NCBI RefSeq assembly: GCF_028280385.1
Contig: NZ_JANQLX010000011.1
Coordinates: 1 to 34,341, forward strand
Direction of reading: 5' to 3'
DNA: 34,341 nt
Origin: Allomuricauda sp.
Lineage (GTDB): Bacteria > Bacteroidota > Bacteroidia > Flavobacteriales > Flavobacteriaceae
Every line of letters starts with the position of its first letter. Within the stretch, counting starts at the first letter, position 1. Below are positions 15,579 to 24,065 of the stretch, piece after piece. Made by a program: the position numbers and the translations under genes. Under the pieces are notes generated by a model that worked only from the letters and a program-made list of their open reading frames with translations, made no database searches and was not told the DNA's origin.

Positions 15579-16931
15579 TTATCCGATTTCTTGATATAAT
15601 AGATCTAATCCTTCCCTAATAATTTGCTGGTGGGGCTGCTTGGAGATGCAAATGAATTCCGTAAGCGAAAAATCCTCAGGTGCCACTTCATACAATCCCA
15701 ATTGCTCCATTTCATCCAAATCCTGCACCATGCATGCTTTTAGCAACTGCAACGGATAGATGTCCAATGGAAATACCTGCTCATATTGGCCCGTGACCAC
15801 AAATGCCCTGTGTTCCCCATTGGTATTGGTGTTCAGGTCATATTTTTTATTGGGCTGCATCCATGAGAAGGTCAAAGACCTGGTTGCAGAAATTTTATTG
15901 AAAATTGGCTTGTTCCATCCGAAGAACTCATAATCGTCCCCTTCTGGGATGGCAGTAACCGTATTGTTGTAGAATCCAAGATAACCTTCTGGATGGGTCC
16001 GCCGACCTGTTAGCACATCACCATTGATCAAGCGGTATTTATCTTCATTTACTCCACTGGCATACAAGAAAGTAGAAATCTCCGCTCCAATCTTGGTGGT
16101 ATAGTATTTTGGTGCCTTGATGATGGAACCGGCAAGAGCAACTGTACGTTCTGCATTGAACTTTCCAGTCAACAAAAGTTCACCGATAATGATCAAATCC
16201 TGAGGGGCGATGGTCCAAACCGCCTCTCCCTTGTTTATGGGATCGATCCTATTGATTTGGGTACCCACCAAACCAGCTGGGTGCGGTCCTGAGATTTTAT
16301 GGACAGTGACCCCATTTAACTGCGCTAGCGGCGAATTCCCAGATTTTCCTACGGAAACGTGGATGGTTCCCGGGGTCAATTTTCCAAGAGCGGCAATGGC
16401 AGCTTGCAATTCCGCTTCTTTTCCTTGCAACACATAGTCTGAATCCGCTGCCAACGGTGCTGTGGTATATCCGGAAACGAATATTGCCTTCGGTGTTTGG
16501 TCCGGATTCGCGATAATGTCGTATGGACGTTGTTTGATAAATGGCCATACCCCAGATTTCAAAAGGAATTCCCGAATACCATCGGCATCTACCTTGTCCA
16601 AATCCAAAGGTTTGTGCTCCACATATTCTTGGGATTTGTCCGCCAAGATTTTTAGCGTCAAAATTCTTCTTCTTGCACCTCTAACAATTTCCACCAATTC
16701 ACCACTAACAGGCGAGACAAATAACATGTCTTCCCTGTTCTTGTTGTAAAAAATGGGTTCCCCTGCTTTGACCTCAGTACCTTGCTTGATCAGCATTTTG
16801 GGGGTAATTCCGTGAAAATCGTCTAGGTTTAGGGCGTATACGTTGCTCAAAACGGCTTTGGAAGTAGTCTGTTCTGCAGCCCCGACAAGGTTGATGTTCA
16901 ACCCTTTTTTAATCCGGATGTCTTTAGACAT
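15579..16931 (-). CDS. nqrA: Na+-translocating NADH:quinone reductase subunit A
   Basis: The peripheral cytoplasmic subunit of Na+-NQR, associated with the quinone site. The 450-residue protein has the N-terminal barrel-sandwich region (IRIKKGLNINLVG, with PKMLIKQGTEVKAGEPIFY). The Rossmann-like middle domain contains GPHPAGLVGTQINRIDP, and the C-terminal SLTEFICISK is usual for the family. It is the first gene of nqrABCDEF. A -7 promoter element lies 35 bases upstream (16966-16973) in the 151-base divergent region shared with the T9SS plug gene. No transmembrane segment is present, as expected. Confidence 0.97.
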   Translation of the reverse strand: MSKDIRIKKGLNINLVGAAEQTTSKAVLSNVYALNLDDFHGITPKMLIKQGTEVKAGEPIFYNKNREDMLFVSPVSGELVEIVRGARRRILTLKILADKSQEYVEHKPLDLDKVDADGIREFLLKSGVWPFIKQRPYDIIANPDQTPKAIFVSGYTTAPLAADSDYVLQGKEAELQAAIAALGKLTPGTIHVSVGKSGNSPLAQLNGVTVHKISGPHPAGLVGTQINRIDPINKGEAVWTIAPQDLIIIGELLLTGKFNAERTVALAGSIIKAPKYYTTKIGAEISTFLYASGVNEDKYRLINGDVLTGRRTHPEGYLGFYNNTVTAIPEGDDYEFFGWNKPIFNKISATRSLTFSWMQPNKKYDLNTNTNGEHRAFVVTGQYEQVFPLDIYPLQLLKACMVQDLDEMEQLGLYEVAPEDFSLTEFICISKQPHQQIIREGLDLLYQEIG

Positions 16932-16965
16932 ATTGTTGTAGACCTTAGTGTTATCAAAATCGGGG

Positions 16966-16973
16966 CAAATTTA
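16966..16973 (-). promoter_or_regulatory. -7 element TAAATTTG of the nqr operon
   Basis: Read on the minus strand this is a perfect TAnnTTTG. It ends 34 bases before the nqrA ATG, giving a leader of about 30 bases. I found no clear -33 TTTG partner. Confidence 0.55.
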
Positions 16974-17033
16974 GCACTAAAAGCATAGTTTTCATAATAA
17001 TTGACCATAAAAATGGGATTACATCGAGCTAAA

Positions 17034-17063
17034 TTTGCTGGGCACACTTTTTGTTTACCTTTA
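17034..17063 (+). promoter_or_regulatory. Promoter of the plug-DUF3667-apaG unit
   Basis: TTTG at 17034-17037 and TACCTTTA at 17056-17063 (one mismatch to TAnnTTTG) are spaced 18 bases. The element ends 19 bases before the ATG at 17083, which also argues against the upstream TTG start at 17035. Confidence 0.6.
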
Positions 17064-17082
17064 CCCAAAATTTGGGCCTTAT

Positions 17083-18327
17083 ATGCGCTTTTTGATTAAA
17101 CAGTTTTGCTGTTATTTGTGGGTAATTGGAGTTTTTGCCCAAGTACAGGAAGAAGTAAATCCACCTTCACACATAAAGACCGTTGTTTTTAAAGGTCCAA
17201 CCGAGGATCAATTCCCTGTTGTTCAACTGGGGGAATCCATGACTTTGGAATTTGATGACCTAACGGCCAGTGAACAGGACTATTACTATAAAATTATCCA
17301 TTGTGATTATGATTGGACACCTTCCCAATTGCTAAAATCCCAGTACCTGATAGGTACAGACAACCAGCGCATCATAGATTACGAAAATAGCTACACCACC
17401 CTTCAGCCCTATTCCAATTATCGGTTGACCATTCCCAACCAAAATGTAAAGCTCAAAGTAAGTGGCAACTACGTTCTTGAGATTTTCAATATGCATGGGG
17501 AGCTTCAATTTTCAAGAAGGTTTGTGGTCTACAAGGATTTGGTGCGTGTAGGGGGAACGGTTAAACGCTCGAGGGACTTTAATTTCCTAAACGAAAAGCA
17601 AGTCGTACAATTTAGGATCAATACGGCCGGTTTTCCGGTGGTCAATCCAAAAAAGGAAGTCAAGGTTGCTATCCTTCAAAACCATTTCTGGCCCACTACC
17701 CTATTTAATGTGCAGCCCCAGTTTACCCTAGGCACGGAACTGGTGTACAAATATGATCAGGAAACCAGTTTTTATGGAGGCAATGAATTCTTGAATTTCG
17801 ACACCAAAGATTTGCGTTCGCCCACTTTTGCCGTGTCCAAAGTGGAGTTCAAAGATCTTTACCACCACTATTTATTTACGAATGACTTCAGAAACGATCA
17901 AGTGTACACGTATTTTCCGGACATCAATGGGGATTTTGTGGTCCGCACCCTTCAAGGGGATGATGTTTCCAGGGAAGCCGAGTATTCCAAAGTTCATTTT
18001 AGTCTTCCGTATACCAACGAGATCGGGTTGGACAATGTATATGTAATCGGAAAGTTCAATAATTATGCCCTGGAGGAGGAGAATATGATGACCTTTAATC
18101 CGGACTCTGGAAAAATGGAATTGGAGTATCCCATAAAACAGGGGTTTTACAATTATAAATACGTGGTGGAACGCGAAGATGGCACCGTAGACCTCAATTT
18201 TGTGGGCGGGAACTTCCATTTCACGGAAAACAACTATCTCATTTTGGTATATTATCGTGACTTCGGGGAGTTATACGATAGTATCATCGGTATTGGCTCC
18301 GTCAATTCCAGAACAATCAGCAATTAA
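17083..18327 (+). CDS. Type IX secretion system plug protein (DUF5103)
   Basis: A 414-residue exported protein. The ATG at 17083 opens a signal peptide (MRFLIKQFCCYLWVIGVFAQ); an upstream TTG lies inside the promoter. The family, formerly DUF5103, includes the periplasmic 'plug' that closes the SprA translocon of the type IX secretion system. Visible features are IKTVVFKGPTEDQFPVVQLG near the mature N-terminus, YYYKIIHCDYDWTPSQL, SRRFVVYKDLVRVGG, and a C-terminal Ig/CBM-like part with YVIGKFNNY and GFYNYKYVV. It is first in a unit with DUF3667 (28-base gap) and apaG. The family call is strong; orthology to the SprA plug is likely but not tested. Confidence 0.88.
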   Translation: MRFLIKQFCCYLWVIGVFAQVQEEVNPPSHIKTVVFKGPTEDQFPVVQLGESMTLEFDDLTASEQDYYYKIIHCDYDWTPSQLLKSQYLIGTDNQRIIDYENSYTTLQPYSNYRLTIPNQNVKLKVSGNYVLEIFNMHGELQFSRRFVVYKDLVRVGGTVKRSRDFNFLNEKQVVQFRINTAGFPVVNPKKEVKVAILQNHFWPTTLFNVQPQFTLGTELVYKYDQETSFYGGNEFLNFDTKDLRSPTFAVSKVEFKDLYHHYLFTNDFRNDQVYTYFPDINGDFVVRTLQGDDVSREAEYSKVHFSLPYTNEIGLDNVYVIGKFNNYALEEENMMTFNPDSGKMELEYPIKQGFYNYKYVVEREDGTVDLNFVGGNFHFTENNYLILVYYRDFGELYDSIIGIGSVNSRTISN

Positions 18328-18355
18328 TTATCTTAGCCCAAAACCTCATTAAGGA

Positions 18356-19558
18356 ATGGGCAACAAGCCAAGTTTGGTTTCCAAAGGCAGATATGAACTA
18401 AAGTTCAGGGGCACCAAGTGTCTAAATTGTGGGCACCCCTTGGATGTAAGTGATAAGTACTGCCCCAATTGCTCGCAAGCGAACAGCACCAAGAAATTGG
18501 TCCTAAGGGACTTTTGGGACGAATTCTTTTCCAGTCTGATCAACTACGACTCCAAGTTGCTCAAGACCCTGTATGCCATGCTCCTCAAACCAGGAACGAT
18601 TACCAAACACTATGTGGAGGGAAAGCGGATCACCTATACCAATCCTTTTCGATTTTTGCTGAGTTTGGCCTTTTTATACCTTCTTTTGTTCACCTACAAC
18701 AACAATTTTTCGAGTTGGGACAAGGCAGCCGAAAAATTTGATGGCAATATCAATGGAACAGGCCCGGTATCTTTTGATTTGGGCAATGCACAGATCAGCA
18801 CCGATAGCACCATAATAAGGGAGAAAACCGAAAATGCCCTTACCACCATGGATTCCTTGGGCATTAGTGATGTGCCCGCTTCAGATCAAATCAAGTACCT
18901 GGACTCCATAGGGGTATTTGACGGAACATACATAGAAAAGGAAGCTGCCAAGGACTCCATGATGTTGGCCGAGCCCAAGTCGTATTTCGAGGGATTGAAA
19001 AATCAATCAGGGATTGGGGGGTTTGCGTCCAAAATGGAGTTTTTCTCCAACATGATCAAGCACGACAGCTTGGAAAGTTTTGAGGAAGCCCGCAACAAAT
19101 ATGGAATAGAAAACAAGATGGGACATAGAATGGCCTACAATACATCCAATAGTTTACTACGGGTAATAAAAGAACCGGGGAGCTTTGTAAATGCCACCTT
19201 GTCCAAGCTTCCATTTGTAATTTTCTTCTTCCTACCCCTGTTTACCATCTTCATTTGGATGGTGTACATCAGAAAAAAATACACCTACACCGATCATCTT
19301 ATCTTTAGTTTTCACAACCAGTCATTATTATTTATCTTGCTCATCCTAAGCCTGATAATAGACACAATTTTTGATACGGCCACGGCGGGTGTTTTTTTAC
19401 TGATTTTTGGAATCTACCTGTATAAGGCCATGCGAAAATTTTACGGTCAGGGAAGGATAAAGACAATATTGAAATACATCTTTCTGAACACTATTTTTGC
19501 CTTTCTGGCCCTTTTTGTGCTGATTGGTCTGTTCACGGGAAGCGTTTTTACATATTAA
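18356..19558 (+). CDS. DUF3667 domain-containing membrane protein with zinc ribbon
   Basis: A 400-residue protein with an N-terminal zinc ribbon (Cys22, Cys25, Cys36, Cys39: CLNCGHPLDVSDKYCPNC). The DUF3667 signature follows (about 47-105), including FSSLINYDSKLLKTLYAML, KPGTITKHYVEGKR and YTNPFRFLLSLAFLY. A long hydrophilic loop (about 120-275) precedes three to four C-terminal membrane helices. The role of the family is unknown; a cytosolic zinc ribbon with membrane helices suggests a membrane sensor or assembly factor, as speculation only. It lies between the T9SS plug gene (28 bases) and apaG (3 bases). Confidence 0.85.
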   Translation: MGNKPSLVSKGRYELKFRGTKCLNCGHPLDVSDKYCPNCSQANSTKKLVLRDFWDEFFSSLINYDSKLLKTLYAMLLKPGTITKHYVEGKRITYTNPFRFLLSLAFLYLLLFTYNNNFSSWDKAAEKFDGNINGTGPVSFDLGNAQISTDSTIIREKTENALTTMDSLGISDVPASDQIKYLDSIGVFDGTYIEKEAAKDSMMLAEPKSYFEGLKNQSGIGGFASKMEFFSNMIKHDSLESFEEARNKYGIENKMGHRMAYNTSNSLLRVIKEPGSFVNATLSKLPFVIFFFLPLFTIFIWMVYIRKKYTYTDHLIFSFHNQSLLFILLILSLIIDTIFDTATAGVFLLIFGIYLYKAMRKFYGQGRIKTILKYIFLNTIFAFLALFVLIGLFTGSVFTY

Positions 19559-19561
19559 ACT

Positions 19562-19948
19562 ATGTTCACACAGATCACAAAAGGAATCAAAGTATCCGTC
19601 AAAACCACTTTTGAGGGCACCTTCTTCAAAAATTACAAAATGCACTATGCGTTTGGCTATACCATTACCATAGAGAACCAAAGCAAGGATGCCGTTCAGC
19701 TTTTGGCTAGACACTGGGATATTTTTGACGCCCTAAAGGAGATGGAAACCGTGGATGGTGAAGGTGTTGTGGGCAAAAAACCTGTGATCAAACCCGGAAA
19801 GTCACATACCTACAGTTCTGGTTGCCTATTGGCCTCGCCCATTGGCGCCATGAAAGGATATTACCACATGGTCAATTTTACTTCTTCAGAAGAGTTTGAA
19901 GTGGACATTCCCACTTTTAAATTTGCCGCTCCCTTTGCGATCAATTAA
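19562..19948 (+). CDS. apaG: ApaG domain protein
   Basis: A 128-residue single-domain protein with the ApaG immunoglobulin-like fold. Motifs include GIKVSVKTTF, FGYTITIENQS, VQLLARHWDIFDA, VVGKKPVIKPGKSHTYSSGC and GAMKGYYHM. ApaG was linked to Co2+ resistance and Mg2+ efflux in enterobacteria, and related domains bind phosphate-containing ligands. The exact function is unsettled. It starts 3 bases after DUF3667 and ends the unit that begins with the plug protein. Confidence 0.95.
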   Translation: MFTQITKGIKVSVKTTFEGTFFKNYKMHYAFGYTITIENQSKDAVQLLARHWDIFDALKEMETVDGEGVVGKKPVIKPGKSHTYSSGCLLASPIGAMKGYYHMVNFTSSEEFEVDIPTFKFAAPFAIN

Positions 19949-20006
19949 TGGCATAAATTATTGATTGATGAGTTAATATTTCGGAATTAAATCTCTTTTT
20001 CTTTCG

Positions 20007-20014
20007 TACTTTTG
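20007..20014 (+). promoter_or_regulatory. -7 element TACTTTTG of pruA
   Basis: A perfect TAnnTTTG, ending 30 bases before the pruA ATG. The upstream TTTC at 19979-19982 is a weak -33 candidate. Confidence 0.55.
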
Positions 20015-20044
20015 GTGGAATTTTAAACTAATAAAATCACCACT

Positions 20045-21673
20045 ATGGGAAAAGGTTTTTTTCAGGTTCCAACTGCATACAATGAACCTATAAAAAGTTA
20101 TGCCCCCGGCACTCCTGAAAGAGAGGAAGTGCTACAACAGTACGACGCCTATTACAATGGAAATGTGGATGTTCCACTATACATTGGTGCCGAGGAAATT
20201 AGGACCGGAAAAACACGGACCATGTCCCCTCCCCACCAGCACAGCCATGTTGTGGGCACCTATCATGAGGCCGAGAAAAAACATGTGGAACAGGCCATTT
20301 CAAATGGTTTGGCAGCTCGCGACAATTGGGCCAACCTTACTTGGGAACAACGTGCCGCCATTTTCCTGAAAGCAGCTGAACTTGTGGCGGGTCCCTACCG
20401 CGCCAAGATCAATGCTGCCACGATGATGGCACAATCCAAGACCATACACCAGGCCGAAATTGATGCAGCTTGTGAGTTCATCGATTTCCTTAGGTTCAAC
20501 GTGGAGTATATGTCGCAAATCTATTCCGAACAACCCGAATCTGCAGATGGTATCTGGAATCGGGTAGAATATAGACCTTTGGAAGGTTTTGTCTACGCCA
20601 TTACCCCATTTAATTTCACTGCCATAGCGGGCAACCTTCCTGCAAGCGCCGCCATGATGGGGAATGTAGTACTATGGAAACCTAGTGATAGCCAGGTATT
20701 CTCCGCCAAAGTGATCATGGACGTGTTCAAAGAAGCTGGTTTACCCGATGGAGTCATCAACATGGTGATGGGTGATCCCATTATGGTTACAGAGACCGTT
20801 CTTGCGCACCCTGATTTTTCAGGACTTCATTTTACAGGCTCCACCTTTGTATTCAAGGAACTGTGGAAGCAAATTGGAAATAACATCCATACGTACAAAA
20901 CCTACCCAAGAATTGTTGGGGAAACCGGAGGAAAGGATTTCATAATTGCCCATCCATCGGCAAAACCACAGCAAGTGGCCACCGCAATTACTAGAGGTGC
21001 GTTCGAGTTCCAAGGTCAAAAATGTAGCGCAGCCTCAAGAGTGTACCTGCCAAAATCCACAGCAGATGAAATTTTGGATTTGGTAAAAGCGGATATTGCA
21101 TCTTTCAACAAGCCAGGATCTCCCGCGGACATGAGCAATTTTATCACCGCCGTGATCCATGAAGGGTCTTTTGATAAATTGACCAAGTACATTGATCAGG
21201 CCAAAGCCGATAAAGATGCTGAGATCATTGCTGGAGGAGCATATGATAAATCTGTTGGCTATTTTGTGGAACCTACCGTTATCTTGGCCAAGGACCCAAA
21301 ATACACCACCATGTGCACCGAACTCTTCGGACCTGTAGTAACCGTTTACATCTATGAAGATGCAGATTGGTCCAAGACTTTGGAATTGGTTGATGGTACT
21401 TCGGAATATGCTTTGACGGGAGCGGTGTTGTCTGCAGACCGTTACGCTATAGACGAGGCCACCAAAGCCCTTCAAAACTGTGCCGGAAACTTCTATATCA
21501 ACGACAAACCCACAGGGGCCGTTGTAGGGCAACAACCTTTTGGAGGCGCTAGGGCATCCGGAACCAATGATAAAGCCGGTTCCGCGCAAAACCTATTGCG
21601 ATGGGTTTCTCCTCGATTGATCAAAGAGACCTTTGTAAGTCCAGAGGATTACAGATATCCGTTTTTGGGATAA
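20045..21673 (+). CDS. pruA: L-glutamate gamma-semialdehyde dehydrogenase
   Basis: Oxidises glutamate gamma-semialdehyde (from pyrroline-5-carboxylate) to glutamate with NAD+, the last step of proline breakdown, in the cytosol. The 542-residue enzyme is a stand-alone ALDH4-type protein rather than a PutA fusion. The catalytic Cys327 lies in FQGQKCSAASRVY and Glu293 in GETGGKDFI. The NAD-binding and loop motifs AITPFNFTAIAGNLP (185-199), HFTGST and the C-terminal QPFGGARASGTNDKAG are all present. It has its own -7 promoter element and a terminator after the stop (21694-21735). No proline dehydrogenase gene is within this window. Confidence 0.97.
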   Translation: MGKGFFQVPTAYNEPIKSYAPGTPEREEVLQQYDAYYNGNVDVPLYIGAEEIRTGKTRTMSPPHQHSHVVGTYHEAEKKHVEQAISNGLAARDNWANLTWEQRAAIFLKAAELVAGPYRAKINAATMMAQSKTIHQAEIDAACEFIDFLRFNVEYMSQIYSEQPESADGIWNRVEYRPLEGFVYAITPFNFTAIAGNLPASAAMMGNVVLWKPSDSQVFSAKVIMDVFKEAGLPDGVINMVMGDPIMVTETVLAHPDFSGLHFTGSTFVFKELWKQIGNNIHTYKTYPRIVGETGGKDFIIAHPSAKPQQVATAITRGAFEFQGQKCSAASRVYLPKSTADEILDLVKADIASFNKPGSPADMSNFITAVIHEGSFDKLTKYIDQAKADKDAEIIAGGAYDKSVGYFVEPTVILAKDPKYTTMCTELFGPVVTVYIYEDADWSKTLELVDGTSEYALTGAVLSADRYAIDEATKALQNCAGNFYINDKPTGAVVGQQPFGGARASGTNDKAGSAQNLLRWVSPRLIKETFVSPEDYRYPFLG

Positions 21674-21693
21674 TTCCTATGCTTGGGAAATTT

Positions 21694-21735
21694 AATAGCC
21701 GTTGTTCAGCCATTGTTTGAATAACGGCTATTTTT
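21694..21735 (+). terminator. pruA terminator, abutting the next ATG
   Basis: AATAGCCGTT (21694-21703) pairs perfectly with AACGGCTATT (21723-21732) around a 19-base loop, followed by T3 (a T5 run counting the stem). It ends at the base before the ATG at 21736. Confidence 0.7.
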
Positions 21736-22728
21736 ATGTCTGAAAAGTATATGTCAGACAAAACCCTTTACAACGCATATTTTGTGGTTCCTCCAGAAGT
21801 TCAACTTTTGGATTTTGCCGGACCTGCACATTTGTTCTATGAGGCCACATTATATGGTGCCCACATAAAGACCCACTATTTAAGCATGTCAACTACCCAA
21901 GAAGAGGTCACCTGCACCGGGGTTTCCCTAGCTGGGTTGCAACCTTTTCAAAATCATGAACTCAATAGTGGCGACCTGCTCTTTCTGCCAGGCTTGGAAG
22001 GTTGGATGTTCACCCAAATGGGCTATGCGGCCAAAAACAACGATTTTCTGGATTGGGTGAAAACACAATATGCAAATGGTGCCAAAGTTTGTTCGGTGTG
22101 CACCGGTGCCTATATTGTTGGTTTTGCCGGACTCTTTGATGGTAAAAAATGTACCACCCATTGGAAGTATATGGATGATTTCCAAAATAGGTTTCCAAAA
22201 GCCAAATTGCTCAATGATAGGTTGATTGTTAAGGATGGCAGACTGTATTCAAGCGCGGGGGTTTCCAGCGGTATCGATTTGGCATTGTTCATCCTGGAAG
22301 AATTGTATGGTCCCTTGTTTGCCACCAAAATTGCCAAGGCGGTTGTAATTTACCTACGTAGAACGGATGCAGACCCCCAACTTAGCGTCTTTTTGCAATA
22401 CAGGAACCATCTAGACAACCGTGTCCACCATATTCAGGATCTGTTGGCCCAAAATCTAGCTAAAAAGCTTAAAATCGAGGCGTTGGCCGAAGAAGTTCAT
22501 ATGAGCCCAAGAAACCTTACCCGATTGTTTAAAAAAGTTACGGGAATTACCATTGGGAGTTATTTGGAAAAACTTCGTGTGGAAAGGGCCATTCAATTGC
22601 TTTCAGATGGCTCGAAAGTATCGAGTGCGGCATCTGCTTGCGGTCTGCAAAGCAGCAATCAGCTTCGGGCCCTGCTTAAAAAACACACCCATAGCTTGCC
22701 ATCCGACTGGCTGACCAAAATGTCCTAA
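21736..22728 (+). CDS. GlxA-type transcriptional regulator (DJ-1/PfpI plus AraC domains)
   Basis: A 330-residue regulator. An N-terminal DJ-1/PfpI-like domain (about 12-200) has PEVQLLDFAGPAHLFY and the elbow cysteine Cys122 in SVCTGAY. A C-terminal AraC-type DNA-binding domain (about 225-325) shows two helix-turn-helix motifs, LAEEVHMSPRNLTRLFKKVTG and the SSAASACGLQSSNQ part with LRALLKKH. The start is uncertain: the ATG at 21736 touches the pruA terminator, and the ATG at 21751 (residue 6) fits equally well. The next gene encodes an exported DJ-1/PfpI paralogue. The family senses small molecules or nitrogen compounds; the ligand here is unknown. Confidence 0.9.
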   Translation: MSEKYMSDKTLYNAYFVVPPEVQLLDFAGPAHLFYEATLYGAHIKTHYLSMSTTQEEVTCTGVSLAGLQPFQNHELNSGDLLFLPGLEGWMFTQMGYAAKNNDFLDWVKTQYANGAKVCSVCTGAYIVGFAGLFDGKKCTTHWKYMDDFQNRFPKAKLLNDRLIVKDGRLYSSAGVSSGIDLALFILEELYGPLFATKIAKAVVIYLRRTDADPQLSVFLQYRNHLDNRVHHIQDLLAQNLAKKLKIEALAEEVHMSPRNLTRLFKKVTGITIGSYLEKLRVERAIQLLSDGSKVSSAASACGLQSSNQLRALLKKHTHSLPSDWLTKMS

Positions 22729-22769
22729 TACTGCGCATCCTTGTCCTTCCAGCACCTCTGTTTTACATT

Positions 22770-22777
22770 TAATTTTG
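22770..22777 (+). promoter_or_regulatory. -7 element TAATTTTG of the DJ-1/PfpI gene
   Basis: A perfect TAnnTTTG, ending 22 bases before the ATG at 22800. The nearest upstream TTG (22741-22743) is 26 bases away, longer than usual. Confidence 0.5.
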
Positions 22778-22799
22778 TTTCATCATCAAACATCAAACA

Positions 22800-23840
22800 A
22801 TGAAACAGTCTATTTTAATAATTACGTTTGTTATCGCGCTAACCAGCAGTATGGCCCAATCTTCACAACCTCCGTCCTTAAAATACATTTGTCCACCATG
22901 TAACAGTTCCTGCGACGAAATAAAGCATCATGGTCCGGGAATATGTACTCATTGTAATATGGTACTGATTAGGGAAGATATGTCCAAAACCATTGCATTT
23001 TATCTTCAGGACGGGGTAGAGGTGCTTGATTTTGCCGGACCTATGGAGGTATTTGTTTATGCTGGCTACAAGGTGTTCACCGTTTCGGTCACCCAAGAAC
23101 CAATTCTCTCGCAAGGTGTATTGAGGGTCACCCCGGACTATAGCATAGAAAATGCCCCCCGAGTGGACATTTTAGCATTTTTTGGTGGGAATTCAGGTGC
23201 CGCATCACAAAACAAGGAAGTAATCAAGTGGGTCAAAGCCCAAAACGAAGTCGAGTACCACTTTTCCGTATGCACAGGGGCCTTTGTACTTGCCGAGGCG
23301 GGAATATTGGATGGAAAAACAGCCACCACTTTTCACGGTGCTTTGAATGGTTTGGAGAATAATTATCCCAAAATTGATGTCAGAAAAGATGTGCGGTTTG
23401 TGGACAACGGGGAAGTGATCACAACAGCAGGAATTTCAGCTGGAATTGATGGAGCGCTCCATCTTGTGGCCAAACTACAGGGATTGAATGCGGCCAAACG
23501 CGTGGCCTATTACATGGAATATGACAACTGGAAACCCGGGGATGGGCTTATTTTAAGTAGTGATAACCCATATAACAATGGAACTGCCTCTACTGCTTTC
23601 TACCAAGAGTTTGTAGGAAATTATGAATACCGGGAAGGTACTGAAATTGAGGTGCGATACAATCCCGAGGAAGGTAATTTGGAAGCGCTCGTAAATGAAC
23701 TTAAACTTCCCATCTATCATGAAAGCGGGGATTTTTTCTCCAATGCATCCAGCGAGCCGATTTATTTCAAAAGAAATAGAGAAAACAAGATTATCGGGTA
23801 TTCCCTTACCGCAGATGGGGAGATTTTTAAAAAGTTATAG
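22800..23840 (+). CDS. Exported DJ-1/PfpI protein with heavy-metal-binding N-terminus
   Basis: A 346-residue protein in three parts. A signal peptide (residues 1-20, ending SSMAQ) leads into a Cys/His cluster at 30-57 (YICPPCNSSCDEIKHHGPG, then ICTHCNMVLI; Cys31, 34, 38, 49, 52 and His43/44) resembling the heavy-metal-binding domain of copper and zinc proteins. A DJ-1/PfpI domain follows (about 64-245) with Cys158 in FSVCTGAF. A ~90-residue C-terminal region (YQEFVGNYEYREGTEIEV and so on) resembles DUF3471-like beta domains. Export is inferred from the signal peptide. It follows the regulator gene by 71 bases and has its own promoter and terminator. Activity is unknown. Confidence 0.85.
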   Translation: MKQSILIITFVIALTSSMAQSSQPPSLKYICPPCNSSCDEIKHHGPGICTHCNMVLIREDMSKTIAFYLQDGVEVLDFAGPMEVFVYAGYKVFTVSVTQEPILSQGVLRVTPDYSIENAPRVDILAFFGGNSGAASQNKEVIKWVKAQNEVEYHFSVCTGAFVLAEAGILDGKTATTFHGALNGLENNYPKIDVRKDVRFVDNGEVITTAGISAGIDGALHLVAKLQGLNAAKRVAYYMEYDNWKPGDGLILSSDNPYNNGTASTAFYQEFVGNYEYREGTEIEVRYNPEEGNLEALVNELKLPIYHESGDFFSNASSEPIYFKRNRENKIIGYSLTADGEIFKKL

Positions 23841-23869
23841 CCAAACAACTAAATTGACCTAAACAAAGG

Positions 23870-23899
23870 GGCCATTGATATGATCAATGGCCTTTTTTT
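23870..23899 (+). terminator. Intrinsic terminator after the DJ-1/PfpI gene
   Basis: GGCCATTGAT (23870-23879) pairs perfectly with ATCAATGGCC (23883-23892) around a 3-base loop, followed by seven T. Confidence 0.92.
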
Positions 23900-24017
23900 A
23901 TGCAGTAATTAGGTCTAAAAGAGCATTTTGAACGCAATAATCCAGTTGACACCAAGTGTATCAAACCATGCATTACCTTCCAAAATGGCTATCAAATATG
24001 TTTTTAATGTAAATTAA

Positions 24018-24048
24018 TTGTAAATTTAACGTTAATTATTTATATTTG
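24018..24048 (+). promoter_or_regulatory. Promoter of the 40-codon ORF (TTG-N20-TATATTTG)
   Basis: TTG at 24018-24020 and a perfect TAnnTTTG at 24041-24048, spaced 20 bases, on the plus strand. The only annotated feature it could serve is the small ORF at 24066; transcripts would also run antisense into rsmG. Confidence 0.65.
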
Positions 24049-24065
24049 GGTGACAAGAACTATGT

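Noticed and set aside
21035..21589. 184-codon minus-strand ORF
   Set aside because: Antisense to pruA, whose catalytic motifs are intact across this stretch.
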